A DNA stretch of 64,000 nucleotides from JAPSGB01 sp963775185 (lineage in GTDB: Bacteria; Myxococcota_A; Polyangia; Polyangiales; Polyangiaceae), in NCBI GenBank assembly GCA_963775185.1, contig CAVZIE010000022.1, forward strand, positions 61,712 to 125,711, given 5' to 3'. The translations under genes and the position numbers were made by a program. The notes below the pieces were generated by a model. The model was not told the DNA's origin. It made no database searches and saw nothing but the letters and a program-made list of their open reading frames with translations. Below are positions 49,855 to 57,948 of this stretch, in pieces (within the stretch, counting starts at the first letter, position 1; every line of letters starts with the position of its first letter).

Positions 49855-51003
49855 ATGCCTGCTTTACCCGACGAGTCCCGGCTGCTCGCGCTGCGTGCCG
49901 GGTTCCCGACGCTGGAGGAGAAGACGCACCTCATCAGCCACTCGCTGGGCGCGGTGCCGCGACGCGCGCGGGAGTACCTCGCGCGCTACGCGGACGAGTG
50001 GCAACACGACTCGGTCGCGGCGTGGTCGGCGCACTGGCTGCCGTTCGTGGACGAGACGGCGGACCTCGTCGCGACGCTGCTCGGCGTGGCACCGGGGACG
50101 GTGGTGTTGAACCAGAACGTGTCGACGATCATGGCGCAGGTCGCGTCGTGCTTCGACTTCGCGGCGCCGAAGAATCGCATCGTGTTCACGGAGCTCGACT
50201 TTCCGAGCTGCGAGTACGTGTGGCAGGAGCAGACGCGGCGCGGCGCCGAGATCGTCGTGGTGCCGGACGAGGACGGCGTGCATCCGCCGACCCAGGCGCT
50301 GCTCGCCGCCATCGACGAGCGCACGCTGCTGGTGCCGGTGAGCCACGTGCTGTTCCGATCGAGCGCGCTGCAGGACGTGGCGGCGATCGTGAAGCGCGCG
50401 CACGAGGTCGGCGCGCTGGTGTTGCTCGACACGTACCAGTCGGCGGGCACGGTGCCGCTGTCGATCGCGGAGTGGGACGTGGACATGGCGTGCGGCGGAT
50501 CGATCAAGTGGGTGTGCGGCGGACCGGGCATGGCGTACCTGTACGTGCGCCCGGATCTGCGCGATCGGCTGCGGCCGGCGCAGACCGGCTGGTTCGCCCA
50601 CGCGCGGCCGTTCGCGTTCGAGACGGGGCGCATCGACTACGCGGACACGCGCTGGCGCTTCATGAACGGCACGCCAAGCATGCCCAGCTACTACGCGGCG
50701 CGCGCCGGCTGGGAGCTGTGCCTCGAGGCGGGCGTGGATGCGATCCGGCAGAAATCGCTGCGCCAGACGACGCTGCTCAGGAACCTGGTGGAGGAGCGCG
50801 GCTTCTCCGTGCGCACCCCGCGCGAGGACGCCGCGCGCGGCGGCACGCTGTGCTTCGACTTCGACGGCGCGATGGAGGCGAGCCACGCGCTGCTCGCACG
50901 TGGCTTCCTCCATGACTACCGACCGCGCTGCGGTCTCCGGGCCAGCCCGCACTACTACACCACCGACGACGAGGTGCGACGCTTCGTCCAGGCCATCCCC
51001 TAG
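49855..51003 (+). CDS. Kynureninase-like PLP-dependent enzyme (aminotransferase class V)
   Basis: 382 residues from ATG 49855; GTG 49849 is also possible. The PLP-lysine region is GGSIKWVCGGPGMAYLYVRP (Lys near residue 218), which is the kynureninase-type motif, with the preceding aspartate in VLLDTYQSAGTVPL. N-terminal part FPTLEEKTHLISHSLGAVPR resembles KynU starts. It could be a kynureninase of tryptophan catabolism or a related selenocysteine-lyase/desulfurase-like fold. No kynurenine formamidase or other kynurenine-pathway gene is adjacent. Its stop overlaps the convergent membrane-protein gene by three bases. Confidence 0.85.
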   Translation: MPALPDESRLLALRAGFPTLEEKTHLISHSLGAVPRRAREYLARYADEWQHDSVAAWSAHWLPFVDETADLVATLLGVAPGTVVLNQNVSTIMAQVASCFDFAAPKNRIVFTELDFPSCEYVWQEQTRRGAEIVVVPDEDGVHPPTQALLAAIDERTLLVPVSHVLFRSSALQDVAAIVKRAHEVGALVLLDTYQSAGTVPLSIAEWDVDMACGGSIKWVCGGPGMAYLYVRPDLRDRLRPAQTGWFAHARPFAFETGRIDYADTRWRFMNGTPSMPSYYAARAGWELCLEAGVDAIRQKSLRQTTLLRNLVEERGFSVRTPREDAARGGTLCFDFDGAMEASHALLARGFLHDYRPRCGLRASPHYYTTDDEVRRFVQAIP

Positions 51004-51368
51004 GCCGCCGCCAGCTGGCGCGAGAGTCGTCGCTGTCCGACGGCCACGACCAGCCAGACCATGCTGAGCAGGGAAAATCCCATGATCGCCGGCGACATCG
51101 ACTCGCCGACGCCCTGCATGACGATGAGCGCGAGGTCCGGGCTGTGCGCCCAGGCGGGATTCGCCGGCACCTTGAGGCCGACCGCCGCGATGTCCGAGGC
51201 CACGCCGCTGCCGACGGACAGCAACGTGGCGACGGTGAGCGCCTTGATCGCGCCGACCTTGGTCGCCTCGGGCCGGGCTGCGAACAGGGTCGCGGCGATC
51301 AACGCCACCACCCCGAACACCAGAATGAACCACATCGGATAGCCACCGTTCCTGAACATCTCGAGCAT
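51000..51368 (-). CDS. Small membrane protein with three or four helices
   Basis: 122 residues from ATG 51368, with AAGGAGG six bases upstream. Hydrophobic segments include MWFILVFGVVALIAATLFA, KALTVATLLSVGSGVASD and MSPAIMGFSLLSMVWLVVAV. The N-terminal MLEMFRNGGYPMWFILVFG resembles the first part of a MotA/TolQ-type protein, but the rest is short and there is no recognised channel motif. It is divergent from the ECF sigma gene (start 51429), so they may share a promoter region. Function unknown. Confidence 0.65.
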   Translation of the reverse strand: MLEMFRNGGYPMWFILVFGVVALIAATLFAARPEATKVGAIKALTVATLLSVGSGVASDIAAVGLKVPANPAWAHSPDLALIVMQGVGESMSPAIMGFSLLSMVWLVVAVGQRRLSRQLAAA

Positions 51369-51428
51369 CGCGTCCTCCTTGTTGCCCAGGTCAACGCGCC
51401 GCCGGCGCGGGCGTGACAAGGAATTAGT

Positions 51429-52007
51429 TTGTCACGCGCCTCGTTCCCGGACGTTGATCGGCGTGTGGGCGACGACCGCGAGCTCTGCGATCGACTCCGG
51501 CGTGGCGACGCCGACGCCTTCGACGACGCCTACGAGCTGTATCGCGCGCGCCTGTTCTCGTTCCTGCTCCGGCTCTGCGGCGACCGCGCCCTGGCCCACG
51601 ACTTGCTGCAGGAGACCTGGTTGCGACTGGCGCGGAACGCGACCCGGCTCGCTCCCGACACGGAGCTTTCGGCCTGGTTGTTCACCGTCGCCCGGAACCT
51701 GCACGCGAGCCATCGTCGCTGGCTCTTGCTCGATCGCGAGCGCTTGCAGACGCTGCATCTGTGGCCGCGCCGCGCGCCGCACGTTCCGGAAGAGCTGGCG
51801 ACCGCGGGCGAAACCGCGCGGCGCCTCGAGGCCGCGCTCGCCGCGCTGCCGCTCAAGTACCGCGAAGCGCTGCTGCTCGTCGCCGTCGAGCAGCTCGAGC
51901 CGGCGCAGGCCGCCGCGGTGCTCGGCATCAAACCGGAGGCGCTCCGCCAGCGCGTGTCGCGCGCCCGTGGCATGATGGCCAAAGCGACCGCGGAGAAGAA
52001 GCCATGA
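51429..52007 (+). CDS. ECF-type RNA polymerase sigma factor
   Basis: 192 residues. Region 2 is visible as AFDDAYELYRARLFSFLLRL followed by DLLQETWLRLARNATRL and ELSAWLFTVARNLHASHRR. Region 4 is AALAALPLKYREALLLVAVE followed by LEPAQAAAVLGIKPEALRQR. These are the hallmarks of ECF sigma factors. The start is uncertain: TTG 51429 is used, with GTG 51465 as an alternative. Its stop overlaps the next start (ATGA at 52004-52007), a typical arrangement for a sigma factor and its anti-sigma factor or regulator. Confidence 0.9.
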   Translation: MSRASFPDVDRRVGDDRELCDRLRRGDADAFDDAYELYRARLFSFLLRLCGDRALAHDLLQETWLRLARNATRLAPDTELSAWLFTVARNLHASHRRWLLLDRERLQTLHLWPRRAPHVPEELATAGETARRLEAALAALPLKYREALLLVAVEQLEPAQAAAVLGIKPEALRQRVSRARGMMAKATAEKKP

Positions 52008-52246
52008 CCGAGCCCGAAGATCTCGCTCCGCTCTCCGGCGTCGTCGACGTGGAGCCGCGCGTCGCCGAGCGCGTGCGGCTGCGCGCGCAGAACGTGCTCG
52101 CCCGCGAGCGTCGCCTCGCCGCGCATCCGTGGCTCGCCCGCGCCGAGCACGTTTACAGCGGGGGCATCGAGCCGCTGTTCGTCGCCGGCGCGGTTGCGGG
52201 GTACCTCGCGTGGACGGTCCAGCAGCTCATGCTGCTGCACCCGTAG
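52004..52246 (+). CDS. Small membrane protein coupled to the ECF sigma gene (possible anti-sigma)
   Basis: 80 residues. The N-terminus (EDLAPLSGVVDVEPRVAERV, ARERRLAAHPWLARAEHVY) is soluble, and one transmembrane helix (EPLFVAGAVAGYLAWTVQQL) lies near the C-terminus. It starts inside the sigma-factor stop (ATGA), so translation is coupled. No zinc anti-sigma HxxxCxxC motif is present, so the role as anti-sigma is inference from position and membrane anchoring. It could also be a C-terminally truncated partner. Confidence 0.65.
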   Translation: MTEPEDLAPLSGVVDVEPRVAERVRLRAQNVLARERRLAAHPWLARAEHVYSGGIEPLFVAGAVAGYLAWTVQQLMLLHP

Positions 52247-52279
52247 CGACGGCTCGGGTTTGCCGCCGACGAGCGAGCG

Positions 52280-52741
52280 CTATCCCCCGCCGCCGACGCA
52301 GTGATCGATCTCGTCCTCGCTGTGCACGCCGGCGATGCAGCGCGCCTCCTTCTGCGAGGTTCGGCGCGCGAGGCAGTCGCTGGTTCCCTTTTCGACGCGC
52401 GCCTTCACTTCCGGATCGGCGAGGGCTTCGGACTTGTGCGCCTCGAGCTTCGCGCGCTTCTTCTCGTTCTTCTCGGCGTCGATCGCGAGCTGGACGCCGA
52501 GCTCCTCCAGATGGTGCGTCGCGGCTTCGCACTCCGCGCGCGTCGCCAGCGCTTCGGGCGGTTGCTCCCGGCGCGCCGGCGTCGCGTCGGGCTTCGGGCT
52601 CGGCGCGCCGCTGTTCTCGACGCCGCCCACGTGGGAGTCCCCGTCGTCCAGGAGCGTCGACGGGTCGGTCGCCTCCTTGGGCGCCCCGCACGCCGCGACG
52701 ATTCCGCAGCTAACCAACAAAAACAATAAATTCCGGTACAT
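52280..52741 (-). CDS. Putative lipoprotein, unknown
   Basis: 153 residues from ATG 52741; the longer open frame to 53026 is a shadow of the acyl-CoA dehydrogenase. Signal MYRNLLFLLVSCGIVAACGA has lipobox VAAC. A Pro/Asp/Ser linker follows, then a charged, helical region (LAIDAEKNEKKRAKLEAHKS) and a C-terminal Cys pair (CLARRTSQKEARC). It converges with the small gene at 52246 and is divergent from the acyl-CoA dehydrogenase gene. Function unknown. Confidence 0.7.
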   Translation of the reverse strand: MYRNLLFLLVSCGIVAACGAPKEATDPSTLLDDGDSHVGGVENSGAPSPKPDATPARREQPPEALATRAECEAATHHLEELGVQLAIDAEKNEKKRAKLEAHKSEALADPEVKARVEKGTSDCLARRTSQKEARCIAGVHSEDEIDHCVGGGG

Positions 52742-52864
52742 GAGGCTGCCAGCCCGGAGGATACCGCCGCTCGTCACGCGACGCGAGGGCGGATGTTGCG
52801 GCCGGAGAAGTTTCGTGTACGAATCATTTCCGGCCGAACTATCTGGCCGCCTGGAGAGACGCCG

Positions 52865-54034
52865 ATGTGGAACCCGTACACCGAGGAACACGAACACTTC
52901 CGCAAGACCGTCCGGCAGTTCGCCGAGAAGGAGATCCTGCCGTACGTCGAGGAGTGGGAAAAGGCGAAGGACTTCCCGAGCGCGCTGTTCAAGAAGGCGG
53001 GTGACCTCGGCATCCTCGGCGCGCACTACGCCGAGGACAAGGGCGGCAGCGGCGGCGACTACTGGTTTTCCGCCGCGAAGGCGCAGGAGCTCCCGCGCGG
53101 CGGCAACGCTGGCGTGACCATGGCGCTACTGGTGCAGACCGACATGGCGACGCCGGTGATCGCCGATCTCGGCACGCCGGAACAAATCAACGAGTTCCTG
53201 AAGCCGGCGCTCGCCGGCGATCGCATCGCCGCCATCGGCGTCTCCGAGCCGGGCGCGGGCAGCGACGTCGCGGGGATCCGCACCGTCGCGCGCAAGGACG
53301 GCGACGACTACGTGATCAACGGGCAGAAGACGTTCATCACCAACGGCACGCGAGCCAGCTTCATCACGCTGCTGGCGAAGACCAACCCCGACCACGGCGC
53401 GCACGGCTGCAGCTTCTTCCTGGTGCCGACAGATCTGCCGGGCTTCAAGGTCAGTCGCAAGCTCGAGAAGATCGGCAATCACTCCAGCGACACCGCGGAG
53501 CTCTTCTTCGAGGACGTGCGCATCCCCAAGCGCTACCTGCTCGGCGAAGAGAACATGGGCTTCATGCACCTGGCGCAGAACTTCCAGGCCGAGCGCTTGA
53601 TCGCCGGCGTGAGCGGCCTGGCCGGCGCGCGCCTGGCCGTGGAGTACTCGCGCAAGTACGGCGAGGATCGCGTGGCGTTTGGCAAGCCGATCATCAAGCG
53701 CGAGGTGTGGCAGCACAAGTTCGTCGACATGTACGTGCGCCTGGAGGCCGCCCAGGCCTTCGTCGACAAGTGCGTGGACGCCTACAACACCGACAAGTAC
53801 GTCAAGAAGGAGAACGTCTCCTTCGAGACCGTCAAGCTCATCAGCATGTCCAAGATCCTCGTGGGCGAGCTCGTCAGCCACGTCATGGACACCTGCCTGC
53901 AGTTCCACGGCGGCTGGGGCTACGTCGAGGAATACCCGATCGCCCGCGCCTGGCGCGACTCGCGCCTGCTCCGCATCGGCGGCGGCACGACCGAGACGAT
54001 GACGTATTACCTCGCCAAGCTCATGGGCATGTAG
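52865..54034 (+). CDS. Acyl-CoA dehydrogenase
   Basis: 389 residues from ATG 52865, with GGAGAG nine bases upstream; a longer open frame exists but has no further domain. N-terminal helical domain (WNPYTEEHEHFRKTVRQFAE), beta-domain with FAD-binding signature AIGVSEPGAGSDVAGIRT and GQKTFITNGTRASFITLL, and a C-terminal domain with MDTCLQFHGGWGYVEEYPIA and LLRIGGGTTETMTYYLAKLM. The YEGT-type catalytic position holds Gly, as in long-chain/isovaleryl-type enzymes, where the glutamate is in another helix. It oxidises an acyl-CoA with FAD. The chain-length preference cannot be read. Confidence 0.95.
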   Translation: MWNPYTEEHEHFRKTVRQFAEKEILPYVEEWEKAKDFPSALFKKAGDLGILGAHYAEDKGGSGGDYWFSAAKAQELPRGGNAGVTMALLVQTDMATPVIADLGTPEQINEFLKPALAGDRIAAIGVSEPGAGSDVAGIRTVARKDGDDYVINGQKTFITNGTRASFITLLAKTNPDHGAHGCSFFLVPTDLPGFKVSRKLEKIGNHSSDTAELFFEDVRIPKRYLLGEENMGFMHLAQNFQAERLIAGVSGLAGARLAVEYSRKYGEDRVAFGKPIIKREVWQHKFVDMYVRLEAAQAFVDKCVDAYNTDKYVKKENVSFETVKLISMSKILVGELVSHVMDTCLQFHGGWGYVEEYPIARAWRDSRLLRIGGGTTETMTYYLAKLMGM

Positions 54035-54119
54035 GTCGGTCCGGCGCGGAACCTCGCTCCGCGCCCGACGGCACGCTCCGGGCTCCGGGGGTGCGCGCGC
54101 TCCGCGGGGCCCCCCTCGG
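54035..54119. repeat. Composite repeat copy A (element arm plus GC-rich segment)
   Basis: GTCGGTCCGGCGCGGAACCT (54035-54054) is an element arm. The following segment CGACGGCACGCTCCGGGCTC continues to GGGGCCCCCC near 54107-54115, and this part is shared with copy B at 56188-56242. The shared region suggests a second, longer repeat family or a variant of the element. Confidence 0.65.
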
Positions 54120-54384
54120 CACTGCGCCGGCATCGCGAGCCTGCACCGCCGCGCTAGCCTCGGCCCCCGCTTCGCGCTCGCACCCCCTGCGCCCTGCGCT
54201 TGGCGCCACGCTCGCGTAACGAGCGCCGTGCGGATCCGCGCGACGGCCAAGGGCAAGTCACACGCAACCAACCCCGCATCGAGCTGCAACACTCCTGACG
54301 GGATCGCGACGGGGCTTTGCCGAGCGGCTCACGCTCCAGGCCGCCTGGCTCGCGCCGTGCAGCACGTCGGCGGTGCGGCGTGGC
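54035..54384. other. Intergenic region with composite repeat, no gene
   Basis: 350 bases between the acyl-CoA dehydrogenase stop and the toxin remnant. A palindromic-element forward arm lies at 54036-54056, followed by a GC-rich stretch at 54061-54119 that is about 90% identical to 56188-56242. The remainder (54120-54384) is GC-rich without a supported gene or obvious signal. Confidence 0.6.
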
Positions 54385-54679
54385 TCACAGCCGCGGTTCA
54401 CGACCGCGTTGTCCGCCCCATATGCAAACAACCCGGACGACCTCCGCCGCCGGCTGCGTCACGTAGACCTTCTTCTTCGTCCGCGGCAACACGATCTTCC
54501 GGATCTGCAGCCCTCGTCGCACACCCCAAACCGCCCCAAGTTGGGGCGTAGCCTCGAGACGCAACGCACGACTCGAACTCATCTCGCAACAGCGTCGGCG
54601 CGTCCGGACGATTCGCTAGCCACCAGGAGTGTGCCCGCTCCAGCTCGCGCAGCGCGCGGCGCGAGAGCTCGACTCTCAT
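54385..54679 (-). pseudogene. ParE/RelE-type toxin, frameshifted
   Basis: The N-terminus MRVELSRRALRELERAHSWW followed by ANRPDAPTLLRDEFES matches ParE-like toxins and starts at ATG 54679 (overlapping the antitoxin stop as ATGA). Then the frame changes within about 54565-54580. The other frame reads LRLEATPQLGAVWGVRRG, RKIVLPRTKKKVYV and VRVVCIWGGQRGREPRL, which is the expected ParE C-terminus. So a one-base insertion (or two-base loss) splits the gene, and the toxin is probably inactive unless this is a sequencing error. Confidence 0.8.
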
Positions 54680-54912
54680 CCAATATCTCGCAACCTCGCA
54701 AGCGCATCGCGCGCTTCGATCACCCGTCCGCGTTCGCCATCGTCGAGACCTTCCTCGAGCGCGGCCTCGAAGGCGGCCTGCTCCGCCGGATCCACGCCGT
54801 CGTCGTCGGCCGTTTCGGCCACGATGACGTACAGGGTGGTACCCTCCGGCAGAGCCGCAGAGTCGTCGAGCACGATCTGACCTGCCCGCACATGCGCTTT
54901 GAGTGCCGTCAC
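54676..54912 (-). CDS. Antitoxin-like protein of a ParE-type module
   Basis: 78 residues. N-terminus MTALKAHVRAGQIVLDDSAA then LPEGTTLYVIVAE is the widely seen short antitoxin pattern encoded before ParE/RelE-type toxins (beta-rich start), and the acidic C-terminal helix (DPAEQAAFEAALEEGLDDGE) would bind the toxin. It is the first gene of the module, coupled by ATGA to the broken toxin gene. It is intact here, so it may regulate its own promoter or neutralise a related toxin elsewhere. Confidence 0.8.
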   Translation of the reverse strand: MTALKAHVRAGQIVLDDSAALPEGTTLYVIVAETADDDGVDPAEQAAFEAALEEGLDDGERGRVIEARDALARLRDIG

Positions 54913-55277
54913 GCGGGCAGGTTGGCACTGTCGCGGGTGGCCCCGAGCACTCGGGTGCGTCGAAGCACGGCGCGGCGCGGAACGTGCGCCGCCCCGGCCC
55001 GGCCGCGATCCGGACGGGAGTCATCGCCCGTTCGCGTTGTTCGCACGCCGCCAAGCGATGACCCCATCACATCCGATCGCAGCGCACGCGAAGGCGCCAT
55101 CAGTGTTGCGACAACGCCATCCGCGAGCGGAACTGAAGCGGCTCACCCACCTCGGTCGCTACGTCTCGCAGGTTCCAGCCGCGTCCATCACTCGAAGGAC
55201 CGCGCTTCTCGTTCACCCCGCGCGCAAGATGGCCGCGACCGCGCCGGGGCGGAGGCCATGTCTGCTACGATGCGCGG
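54913..55277. other. Intergenic region between antitoxin and GDPD gene
   Basis: 365 bases between the divergent antitoxin and phosphodiesterase genes. It should hold promoters for both. GC-rich, with no palindromic-element core, no credible open frame and no clear operator identified. Short GC palindromes near 54965-55010 are not distinctive. Confidence 0.5.
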
Positions 55278-56168
55278 ATGCTGGAGCGTGCGTGGGTACG
55301 CCGGATCGTGGCGTTTGTCGCGCTGGTGCCGATCGGGGCAAGCGTGGGCTGCGGCGAGAGCGTGGAGCCCGCGACGGCCGGCGGCTGCCGGCCACAGGAC
55401 GACCTGCTCCTGTGCGGGCAGCGGCTGAACATCGCCCACCGGGGAGGTGCGCGGCTCGCACCGGCCGAGACACTGGTGGCGTTCCAGAACGCCACGGACA
55501 TCGGCGTGGACGTGCTGGAGATGGACGTTCACCGCACGATCGACGGCGCCGTGGTCGTGCTTCACGACGACACCGTGGACAGCACCACGAACGGAAGCGG
55601 TCAGGTGAAGAGCATGACGCTGGACGAGGTGAAGCAGCTCGACGCCGCGTACAACTTCACCATGGACGGCACGACGTACCCGTATCGTGGCCAGGGCATC
55701 ACGATTCCGACGCTGGACGAGGTGATGTCGGCGTTTCCCGACGCCTGGTACTCGGTCGAGATCAAGCAGCAGGATCCGCCGATGGTGGACGACACCCTCG
55801 CCGTGTTGGCCCGGCATGGCACCGCCCCGCGCACGGTCATCGCGTCGTTCCGGGACGAGGTGCTCACGGAACTGCGCGCGAAGGCGCCGGGCCAGAAGAC
55901 CAGCCTCTCCCTGGGCGAGATGCTCGAGCTCTACTCCGTCACGGACGACACCGAGGCGGACTACACCGCCCCGGCGCCCATCATCCAGGCGCCGGACAAC
56001 GTGATCGAGCCTGATCTCGTCGATCGCGCGCACCGCCTGGGCTTGAGCGTCGAGGTCTGGACCGTGAACGATCGAACGCGCATGGAGACGCTGTTCGATC
56101 TCGGCGTGGACGGCATCATCACCGACGATCCGCAGACGCTGAAGGACGTGATCGCGTCGATGCCGTGA
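55278..56168 (+). CDS. Glycerophosphodiester phosphodiesterase lipoprotein
   Basis: 296 residues. Signal RRIVAFVALVPIGASVGCGE with lipobox SVGC, then the GDPD domain: NIAHRGGARLAPAETLVAF (catalytic His, Arg), DVLEMDVHRTIDGAVVVLHD (catalytic Glu, Asp) and DTVDSTTNGSGQV. The C-terminal WTVNDRTRMETLFDLGVDGI and TDDPQTL are also typical. It hydrolyses glycerophosphodiesters to glycerol 3-phosphate and an alcohol. The lipoprotein anchor places it at the periplasm or surface. It is divergent from the antitoxin/toxin pair. Confidence 0.95.
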   Translation: MLERAWVRRIVAFVALVPIGASVGCGESVEPATAGGCRPQDDLLLCGQRLNIAHRGGARLAPAETLVAFQNATDIGVDVLEMDVHRTIDGAVVVLHDDTVDSTTNGSGQVKSMTLDEVKQLDAAYNFTMDGTTYPYRGQGITIPTLDEVMSAFPDAWYSVEIKQQDPPMVDDTLAVLARHGTAPRTVIASFRDEVLTELRAKAPGQKTSLSLGEMLELYSVTDDTEADYTAPAPIIQAPDNVIEPDLVDRAHRLGLSVEVWTVNDRTRMETLFDLGVDGIITDDPQTLKDVIASMP

Positions 56169-56679
56169 CGCGGCGGATCCCGCTTGGCGCCTGACGGCAT
56201 GCTCCGGGCTCCGGGGTGCGCGCGCTGCGCGGGGCCCCCTCGAATTCAGACGCTGCGCGGTGCACGGTGTGACACTCGTCAACGTGGCGCGGGTCGAGCC
56301 CCAGATATCGAATCTGACTTACACGTCGGGTGCCGTACACATATGTAGTTGAGTGCGGCACATGGTGCGCGCCGCGCCGCCGGCCGCGCCGAACCGGCAA
56401 TAAAACCACATGACTCCGACAGTTGTTGCTGCTATGGGCCGCCGCGGCTCTTGGCAGCCGTGAGCGGAGACTGCTAGGAAAATCGCGGCCAACGTCGCTG
56501 GATCTTGGCGATTTTTGGCCTCGGCGGGGATTTGACCGTAGAACAAGTAACAGGTGCAGAGCGCGCACAGGTTGCACACAGAGGCGTCACGCCAGCTCCG
56601 CCGCGGTTCGCGGCGAGACGGCAGCGGTCGCCCTGGTCGCAACTCCCGGTTCAACCCCGAGGCGAGAGGAGACGTGTAG
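56169..56679. other. Intergenic region with two repeat copies, no gene
   Basis: 511 bases. A composite repeat copy lies at 56188-56242, a reverse element arm (CCGCGCCGAACCGGCAA) at 56384-56400. The stretch 56300-56460 is relatively AT-rich and probably contains the promoter of the following pair. Open frames here are not protein-like. The reverse arm is the nearest partner of the forward arm at 54035-54056, which brackets the toxin/antitoxin and GDPD genes. Confidence 0.6.
56188..56242. repeat. Composite repeat copy B (GC-rich segment)
   Basis: This segment, including CTCCGGGCTCCGGGG and ending at GGGGCCCCCTCG, matches 54061-54119 at about 90% with one or two small gaps. It lies 20 bases after the GDPD stop. 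It has a GGGGCCCC core, so it may form a stable hairpin. Confidence 0.65.
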
Positions 56680-57297
56680 ATGGAGTCCGCCCCCGCAATC
56701 GATCTGTCCCCGAACATTTCAGGCTTCTTCCGCGACGCGGTCGAGGGTGCGATGCGGAGCCGCGGCTCGCACGCGACCGACGCGGCCGAGACCTACCTCG
56801 TGGCGCTGCTCGCCGACTTCGCGCGGCCGGGACAGCTCGACACGCAGACGCTGCGCCGTCCGATCACGCTGCTGCTGGACGAGGCGCTACGCGCAGCGGG
56901 GCGCGAGCGCTTCGACCGCTTGCGCGCGCTGGGCGACGGCGTGCTGTACGTCACCGGCTTCTTCGGCGATCACCTGGAGACCCGCGGCGTGGAGATCGCG
57001 TACGTGAGCGCCCTCGGCGCGCGCGCCTACGACAGCGCGGCGCAGATGCTCAGGCGCGGAGGCAGGACCGAGAGCGCGGGCGCCCCCGACGTGTTCGCGG
57101 AGCTCGCGGACCACTTCGACATGTTCGTGGTGCTGGTGAACGACGTCGCCGACTCGATGCTCGCCCGCTCGGCCAAGAGCGACAGCTCCATGGTGAAGCT
57201 CTACGAGCGCTGGCTCCGGTCCGGATCGACGGCCCTCGCCGAGACCCTGGCCGAGCGCGGCGTGCTGCCGCAACGGGGCGACGGGACGGTGCATTGA
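56680..57297 (+). CDS. Conserved hypothetical protein, first of coupled pair
   Basis: 205 residues from ATG 56680, soluble and mainly helical (LRRPITLLLDEALRAAGRER, DHFDMFVVLVNDVADSMLAR, LYERWLRSGSTALAETLAER). No recognised domain. Its stop overlaps the TTG start of the next gene (TTGA at 57294-57297), which points to translational coupling. A complex is a possibility. Codon bias looks right for a real gene. Confidence 0.7.
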   Translation: MESAPAIDLSPNISGFFRDAVEGAMRSRGSHATDAAETYLVALLADFARPGQLDTQTLRRPITLLLDEALRAAGRERFDRLRALGDGVLYVTGFFGDHLETRGVEIAYVSALGARAYDSAAQMLRRGGRTESAGAPDVFAELADHFDMFVVLVNDVADSMLARSAKSDSSMVKLYERWLRSGSTALAETLAERGVLPQRGDGTVH

Positions 57298-57866
57298 GCG
57301 CCGGGATCGACGCGGCGCTCCTCAGGCTCCAGCGCCAAATCGAGCAGTTCTACGCGCTCGAGCGCACCCCGGACGTGGTCGACTTCGTGCGCATCGGCGA
57401 CGCCGATTCCCGCGAGACGCTGCTGGTGCGCGAGAGCGACGACGAGGTCGAGATCGCGCTGTGCTTGCCGCCCGACGTCGCTTCGGACGACGGCTTCCTG
57501 CAGCTGGTGGAAGGGGTGAGCCACTTCGTGTACCTGGCCGAGCGCGCCCGGACGAACCTTCCCGCGACGCGCCTGGAGCTGGAGATGCAGGCCGAGGTCG
57601 ACAAGTTCGTCGTGCTGGCCACCACCCGGGGCGAGCTGACCCGTCGCGAAGTGCATCACCTGCACGACAAGCTCTACGCGCGCGTGCGCTTCCTCCACGC
57701 GGCGGACACCGAGGACGGCGAACGCTATCGCCTGGCGAACGACCTTGCCGCGCGCTTCGTGCTGCGCCTGTTCGATCGCGACGAGATTGACTTGCCGCGT
57801 CACGCGTTGCGTCGCTTCTATCGATCGGGCCAGACGGACAAGATCCACCTGGCGCGCGCGGCTTAG
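57294..57866 (+). CDS. Conserved hypothetical protein, second of coupled pair
   Basis: 190 residues from TTG 57294. The frame is clearly coding: FVRIGDADSRETLLVRESDD, EVEIALCLPPDVASDDGF and ERYRLANDLAARFVLRLF. It is soluble with no signal sequence or motif I can name. It overlaps the previous gene by four bases (TTGA), so the two are probably made in stoichiometric amounts. A shadow open frame upstream should be ignored. Confidence 0.7.
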   Translation: MSAGIDAALLRLQRQIEQFYALERTPDVVDFVRIGDADSRETLLVRESDDEVEIALCLPPDVASDDGFLQLVEGVSHFVYLAERARTNLPATRLELEMQAEVDKFVVLATTRGELTRREVHHLHDKLYARVRFLHAADTEDGERYRLANDLAARFVLRLFDRDEIDLPRHALRRFYRSGQTDKIHLARAA

Positions 57867-57948
57867 CCGACACGCGCCTACCTGCGCCTACGTATCCAGC
57901 GCGTCTCGCTGCTGTTACCATCCGGTTTCCCCCGAGGAGGATGACGCC

